Positions 5,939-9,652 of a DNA stretch of 9,652 nt are shown in pieces. The DNA is taken from assembly GCA_964466465.1 (NCBI GenBank), contig CAYXNJ010000062.1, positions 1 to 9,652 of the forward strand, given 5' to 3'. The notes under the pieces are model-generated. The model ran no database searches and was not told the DNA's origin. It was given only the letters and a program-made list of their open reading frames with translations. This DNA is from Sulfurospirillum sp964466465 (lineage in GTDB: Bacteria > Campylobacterota > Campylobacteria > Campylobacterales > Sulfurospirillaceae). A program made the position numbers and the translations under genes. Positions within the stretch are counted from its first letter, which is position 1. Every line of letters starts with the position of its first letter.

Positions 5939-7065
5939 TGTTAAAACCTGTATGGATTTATCTTGAAAATGGCGTTTTTTTAGAAGCAAAAAGTTTTGGC
6001 TTTGAAGGTTCAAAAACAGGTGAAATTGTTTTTAATACTTCTATGACTGGTTATCAAGAAATTATGAGTGATCCAAGTTACGCAGGTCAGTTTATTGTGT
6101 TTACAATGCCTGAAATTGGAATTGTTGGAACCAATGATAACGATATGGAAAGCTCTACCATTTATGCAAGCGGTATGTTTGTAAGAAGTTTAAATGAAAT
6201 ACCTTCAAATTTTCGCTCTGAAAAAAGTTTACCTGAGTTTTTGAAACAGCATCAAAGTATGGGTATCTGTGATATTGATACAAGATACCTGACTAAAATG
6301 ATTCGTGATTCTGGTCCTAAAATGATGATTGCTTCTACCGAAGTGAGCGACCCTGAAAAACTTAAAGCAATGCTTGCTTCTAGTCCACGTATTGAAGAAG
6401 TGAATTACATCGAAAAAGTAAGTACACCAAAATCATATGTACATGATCATGGTGTGTGGAATGCGGAAACACAAAGCTATCATGCTACACCAAAAAGACT
6501 CGGTAAAAAAATCCTTGCAGTGGATTTGGGTATCAAACATAATATCTTAAATGAACTCTACGAAGTGGGTCTTGACGTCGAAGTCGTGCCTCACAATTTT
6601 AGTGGTGACGATGCTATCGCGCGCTACAAAAAAGGTGAAATTCACGGCGTGTTCCTTTCTAATGGCCCTGGTGATCCACTGATTTTAAAAAGTGAAGCGG
6701 CAGAAGTCAAAAAACTTATTGATGCAAAAGTACCGATGTTTGCGATCTGTTTAGGTCATCAATTGCTTTCTATTGCACATGGTTATCCAACGTATAAACT
6801 TAAATTTGGACAACATGGTGGAAACCATCCTGTTAAAAATACCAAAAGCAATATTGTAGAGATTACAACACAAAATCACAATTACAATGTTCCGGATACC
6901 ATTTGTAAAATTGCAAAGATTACACATGTGAATCTTTTTGACAACACCATTGAAGGCTTAGAGTACAATGATGCTCCTATCTTTTCAGTACAGCATCACC
7001 CAGAAGCAAGCTCTGGCCCACAAGAGAGTAGATATATTTTCCAAGAGTTTGCCAACAGACTCTAA
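5935..7065 (+). CDS. carA: Carbamoyl-phosphate synthase small subunit (glutaminase)
   Basis: The glutamine amidotransferase subunit of carbamoyl-phosphate synthetase, which hydrolyses glutamine and channels ammonia to CarB for pyrimidine and arginine synthesis. At 376 residues it is full length. The N-terminal CarA domain (about 5-150) includes VFNTSMTGYQEIMSDPSYAG and GICDIDTRYLTKMIRDSG. The class-I amidotransferase domain (about 192-376) has LSNGPGDP (241-248), the nucleophile C272 in FAICLGHQ, and H355/E357 in SVQHHPEASSGP, so the catalytic triad is intact. The ATG at 5935 overlaps the preceding stop (ATGA) and AGAGGA sits 8 bases upstream; the adjacent ATG at 5938 is an alternative start. 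carB is not in the window, in keeping with unlinked carA and carB in this group as I recall. Confidence 0.97.
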   Translation: MMLKPVWIYLENGVFLEAKSFGFEGSKTGEIVFNTSMTGYQEIMSDPSYAGQFIVFTMPEIGIVGTNDNDMESSTIYASGMFVRSLNEIPSNFRSEKSLPEFLKQHQSMGICDIDTRYLTKMIRDSGPKMMIASTEVSDPEKLKAMLASSPRIEEVNYIEKVSTPKSYVHDHGVWNAETQSYHATPKRLGKKILAVDLGIKHNILNELYEVGLDVEVVPHNFSGDDAIARYKKGEIHGVFLSNGPGDPLILKSEAAEVKKLIDAKVPMFAICLGHQLLSIAHGYPTYKLKFGQHGGNHPVKNTKSNIVEITTQNHNYNVPDTICKIAKITHVNLFDNTIEGLEYNDAPIFSVQHHPEASSGPQESRYIFQEFANRL

Positions 7066-7083
7066 TAACATCATCCTACTATC

Positions 7084-7097
7084 GGAGCAGTATCATA
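7084..7097 (+). promoter_or_regulatory. Ribosome binding site and apparent ATA start codon of the TauE/SafE-like gene
   Basis: GGAG (7084-7087) is followed after 7 bases by ATA (7095-7097), which begins the frame ATA-AAC-GCT-ATT-GAT. Between the upstream in-frame stop TAG (7029-7031) and the ATG at 7164 there is no ATG, GTG or TTG in this frame. The spacing and the resulting N terminus (NAIDISAIISVAFLGSLGH) fit a start at this ATA or the adjacent ATC at 7092. Confidence 0.5.
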
Positions 7098-7775
7098 AAC
7101 GCTATTGATATATCAGCAATTATCAGTGTTGCATTTTTAGGAAGTTTAGGGCACTGCATCGGTATGTGTGGAGGTTTTGTCATGGCGTACAGTAGTGCCA
7201 AAATCGACACCTCCACCTCTTCACTCTTTCAGTTTTTCGCTCATTTGAGTTACAATCTAGGAAGAATCAGTTCATATATATTTTTAGGAATATTTTTTGG
7301 TGCACTAGGAAGTATTTTTACCTTCTCAGCTAAGCTCAATGGCTATTTCTATTTTGTTATTGGTCTTTTAATGGTGTTGATGGGGCTATCAATGATGGGA
7401 AAAATCAAGTTTTTAACCTCATTAGAATCAACTATCGCCTTTAATCCGACCATCAAAACACTATTTTCTAAACTGATTCATTCCAAATCTCTCACCAGTT
7501 TCTATGGCTTAGGGCTTTTAAATGGTTTTTTACCGTGCGGATTGGTTTATTTCTTTTTAGCTGCAGCAGCAACTTCTGGCTCATGGTTAAATGGAGGTAT
7601 TACAATGATACTTTTTGGTTTTGCAACCATGCCTGCGATGCTCGGACTTGGTTTTGTGGTTGGCTTCCTTAAAGGAAGTGGTTTTAGAGAAGTAATGATT
7701 AAAATAGCCTCTTTGATTATTGTAGGTTATGGTCTTTATATGGCATATCTTGGTTATAGTGCGGCAATCGCATGA
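7095..7775 (+). CDS. Sulfite exporter TauE/SafE-like six-helix membrane protein (COG2836 type), non-ATG start
   Basis: An inner-membrane protein of about 226 residues with six predicted helices (about 7-31, 57-77, 83-101, 135-160, 166-192, 203-222). Helix 1 carries GSLGHCIGMCGG (16-27) and helix 4 carries NGFLPCGLVY (143-152); HLSYNLGRISSY (50-61) precedes helix 2. These Cys-containing motifs mark the COG2836 branch, related to DsbD/CcdA-type membrane proteins and often encoded near cbb3 oxidase or copper-handling genes. Transported substrate unknown. The first ATG (7164) falls inside helix 1 at M24 and would delete half the first motif, so I extend to the ATA at 7095, preceded by GGAG. The 29-base gap after carA shows no terminator. 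The end overlaps the kinase start (ATGA). The Campylobacter gene in this position, Cj1493c, is also an integral membrane protein. Confidence 0.82.
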   Translation: MNAIDISAIISVAFLGSLGHCIGMCGGFVMAYSSAKIDTSTSSLFQFFAHLSYNLGRISSYIFLGIFFGALGSIFTFSAKLNGYFYFVIGLLMVLMGLSMMGKIKFLTSLESTIAFNPTIKTLFSKLIHSKSLTSFYGLGLLNGFLPCGLVYFFLAAAATSGSWLNGGITMILFGFATMPAMLGLGFVVGFLKGSGFREVMIKIASLIIVGYGLYMAYLGYSAAIA

Positions 7776-9010
7776 AATTAGAGCAGTACCAAAGCGCTAT
7801 TGAAAGCAGCAATATTATCTCCAAAACTGATATTTTTGGCATTATCACGTTTGTCAACGATGAGTTTTGTAAGATTTCAGGGTACACCAAAGAAGAGCTG
7901 GTTGGTAAAAATCATAATATCGTAAGACATCCTGATGTCCCTGCCGCAACATTTAGACAACTTTGGCAAACGATTTTGCAAAAACAGACCTACAAATCTA
8001 CAGTGAAAAACTTAGCAAAAGATGGCAGTACGTTTTATGTTAACACTACCGTTTTTCCTATATTAGATGAAAATGGCGATATTGAAGAGTTTATTGCTAT
8101 TCGTTACGACGTAACAGAGAGTGTACGTCTCAGTGAAGCGTTGATTGCGAAGGATGAAGAGTTAGAAGCCCTCAATGCAACGTTAGAACAAAGAGTTAAA
8201 AAGCAAACAAAGACCTTAGTGAAGCTTAATCAGACACTAGAGGAACGGGTAAAAGAAGAGGTTGAAAAAAACCGTGAAAAAGATCGTTTTTTATTTCAAC
8301 AATCTCGTCTAGCTTCTATGGGTGAGATGATAGCCAATATTGCACACCAGTGGAGGCAACCGCTTTCAGAACTTAATATTACGCTTTATAAGATGAATAA
8401 ACTCTATCGTCGTCAAAATGATGGAAAAGATGTTGAGTTTGAAGACAGTTATACGCATGCTAAAAAAATTATCTCCAAGATGTCCGAAACGATTGAAGAT
8501 TTTCGTCATTTTTTTAGCCCAGACCGTCAAAGTGAGGACTTTGCACTGAGTGCTGTTGCGAAAGAAGCTATGGATATTATGCGGGGAACTTTGGAAAAAA
8601 ATGAGGTAGAAATACGCCTTGATGTCAAAACAGATGCGCATATTAAGGGTTATTTTAATGAATTTTCTCAAGTTCTGATCAATTTGATCAATAATACAAT
8701 TGATGCGTTTTGCCACAATAAACTAAAAAATAGATTAATTTATATTGAAATTGACACATCTGAGCAAGGAGATGCTATAATTAAAGTCTGCGATAATGCA
8801 GGTGGAATTGACGAAGCAATTATAGATAAGATTTTTGAGCCCTATTTTACGACAAAACATGCCAGTGCGGGGACAGGTTTAGGGCTGTATATGAGCAAAA
8901 TGATTATAAATAATAGTATGAAGGGATTCATTGTTGCTAAAAATTGCAATGATGGGGTCTGTTTCACCATTACAATACCGCAGTTAAAGAGTGAAAAGGA
9001 AGAGCAATGA
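7772..9010 (+). CDS. Soluble PAS-domain sensor histidine kinase (BumS-like by synteny)
   Basis: A 412-residue cytoplasmic two-component sensor without membrane helices. A PAS domain (about 10-115) contains NIVRHPDVP (49-57), W65 and VKNLAKDG (78-85), closely resembling the FAD-binding PAS of the aerotaxis receptor Aer. Residues 119-178 are coiled coil. The dimerisation/phosphoacceptor segment SMGEMIANIAHQWRQPLSE (182-200) has H192. The ATPase domain has an N-box around N304-N308, G1 DNAGG (341-345), F-box IFEPYFTTK (354-362) and G2 GTGLGLYMSKMI (367-378), so all boxes are intact. Its ATG overlaps the TauE-like stop, and its stop overlaps the regulator start. No good Shine-Dalgarno precedes it, suggesting coupling. 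In Campylobacter the gene in this position (Cj1492) is bumS, reported to act mainly as a phosphatase in a butyrate response. The signal sensed here is unknown. Confidence 0.93.
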   Translation: MKLEQYQSAIESSNIISKTDIFGIITFVNDEFCKISGYTKEELVGKNHNIVRHPDVPAATFRQLWQTILQKQTYKSTVKNLAKDGSTFYVNTTVFPILDENGDIEEFIAIRYDVTESVRLSEALIAKDEELEALNATLEQRVKKQTKTLVKLNQTLEERVKEEVEKNREKDRFLFQQSRLASMGEMIANIAHQWRQPLSELNITLYKMNKLYRRQNDGKDVEFEDSYTHAKKIISKMSETIEDFRHFFSPDRQSEDFALSAVAKEAMDIMRGTLEKNEVEIRLDVKTDAHIKGYFNEFSQVLINLINNTIDAFCHNKLKNRLIYIEIDTSEQGDAIIKVCDNAGGIDEAIIDKIFEPYFTTKHASAGTGLGLYMSKMIINNSMKGFIVAKNCNDGVCFTITIPQLKSEKEEQ

Positions 9011-9652
9011 GTGGATTGTCGAAGTTGACGGTTTTGTTTGTTGAAGATGAAGAAGATTTAAGAGATGCCTTAGAGAGCGCCATTGGGGATGAATTTGCAA
9101 AGTTTATTGTTGCACGAGATGGTGATGATGGACTTAAAAAATTTAAAAAATACAAACCAGACATAGTCATTACTGATATTATGATGCCAGTTATGGATGG
9201 TTTGATGATGGCGAAAGAGATTAAGCATATCTCGAAGCAGACGCCTATCGTTATTTTAAGCGCATTTAGCGAAAAAGAAAGATTACTAGAGGCGATTGAT
9301 GTAGGTATCGATAAATACCTTATTAAACCTATCGATCCCGATGAGCTTCTTAAAACACTAAAATTAGTCTCAAAAGAGATGCTAGATCAAAGTGATATTG
9401 TAGAACTTGGCTTTGGGTATCAATTTGATAAAAGCAGAAGAGTTCTTGTCAAAGAGGGTAAAACAATTTTCTTGACGAAAAAAGAGTTACTTTTTATCTC
9501 AATCTTAGTTAAAAATTTAGGTGTCTTTGTTTTGCATGAAGAGATTAAGAAGTATGTTTGGACAAACAAAAAAGTAACAGATTCAGCGATACGTACGTTT
9601 ATTAAGCGTGTACGTGAGAAAACCGATAAAGAATTTATCAAGAATATTCCAG
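9007..9652 (+). CDS. OmpR/PhoB-type response regulator, cut by window end (BumR-like by synteny)
   Basis: The first 215 residues of a DNA-binding response regulator; the frame is open at the right edge and probably lacks only about ten residues. The receiver domain (about 7-120) has the acidic pair E13-D14 in FVEDEED, phosphoacceptor D57 in ITDIMMPVMDG, S85 in ILSAFSEK and K107 in YLIKPID, so phosphorylation should work. A winged-helix domain (about 135-215) includes LTKKELLFISILVKN and the recognition-helix region VTDSAIRTFIKRVREKT. The ATG at 9007 overlaps the kinase stop, with AAAGGA (8995-9000) 6 bases upstream. It is almost certainly the partner of the kinase. The Campylobacter counterpart by order is Cj1491 (BumR), directly before ccoNOQP. 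Target genes cannot be read from this window. Confidence 0.93.
   Translation, partial: MSGLSKLTVLFVEDEEDLRDALESAIGDEFAKFIVARDGDDGLKKFKKYKPDIVITDIMMPVMDGLMMAKEIKHISKQTPIVILSAFSEKERLLEAIDVGIDKYLIKPIDPDELLKTLKLVSKEMLDQSDIVELGFGYQFDKSRRVLVKEGKTIFLTKKELLFISILVKNLGVFVLHEEIKKYVWTNKKVTDSAIRTFIKRVREKTDKEFIKNIP

Noticed and set aside
7106..7115. TGATATATCA palindrome after carA
   Set aside because: It is a 10-base AT-only-core palindrome inside the coding start of the TauE/SafE-like gene, short enough to be chance in AT-rich DNA.

Overview
The window looks like chromosomal DNA of a Campylobacterota (Epsilonproteobacteria) species, most likely Sulfurospirillum or a close relative. It is AT-rich and densely packed. 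The gene order purA - fliJ-like - motE-like - DUF507 - carA - TauE/SafE-like membrane protein - sensor kinase - response regulator matches, as I remember it, the Campylobacter jejuni order Cj1498c to Cj1491c. The genus assignment is inference from protein style and synteny; no search was run.

Left edge (1-868, minus strand): the 5' part of a methyl-accepting chemotaxis protein with a periplasmic double-Cache ligand domain between two membrane helices. The gene runs off the window before HAMP and the signalling domain. A 236-base divergent intergenic region (869-1104) follows.

Plus-strand block 1 (1105-5299): a class-V PLP aminotransferase, a short HisZ-like histidyl-tRNA-synthetase paralogue, purA, a FliJ-like coiled-coil export chaperone and a MotE-like periplasmic protein. 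Gaps are 1 to 17 bases, so this is probably one transcription unit mixing amino acid, histidine and purine metabolism with flagellar assembly.

Plus-strand block 2 (5384 to the right edge): a DUF507 protein that appears to be an internal duplication, carA, a six-helix TauE/SafE-like protein, a soluble PAS histidine kinase and an OmpR-type response regulator cut by the window end. Three junctions are 4-base ATGA overlaps, which suggests translational coupling. The 84-base gap before this block holds a candidate promoter inside the loop of a perfect 9-bp inverted repeat whose downstream arm covers the DUF507 ribosome binding site.

Functionally the block combines nucleotide synthesis (PurA: IMP to adenylosuccinate; CarA: glutamine for carbamoyl phosphate), flagellar assembly, and a membrane protein plus two-component system that in Campylobacter sits just before the cbb3 oxidase genes ccoNOQP. 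The most notable observations are: the TauE/SafE-like gene has no ATG, GTG or TTG start that keeps its conserved first helix (an ATA codon sits where the start should be); the possible ribosome-site-masking hairpin; the duplicated DUF507; an Aer-like PAS domain in the kinase; and a perfect bacterial N-glycosylation sequon at the MotE-like C terminus. I saw no tRNA, rRNA, CRISPR or insertion sequence, and no mobile or clearly foreign segment.
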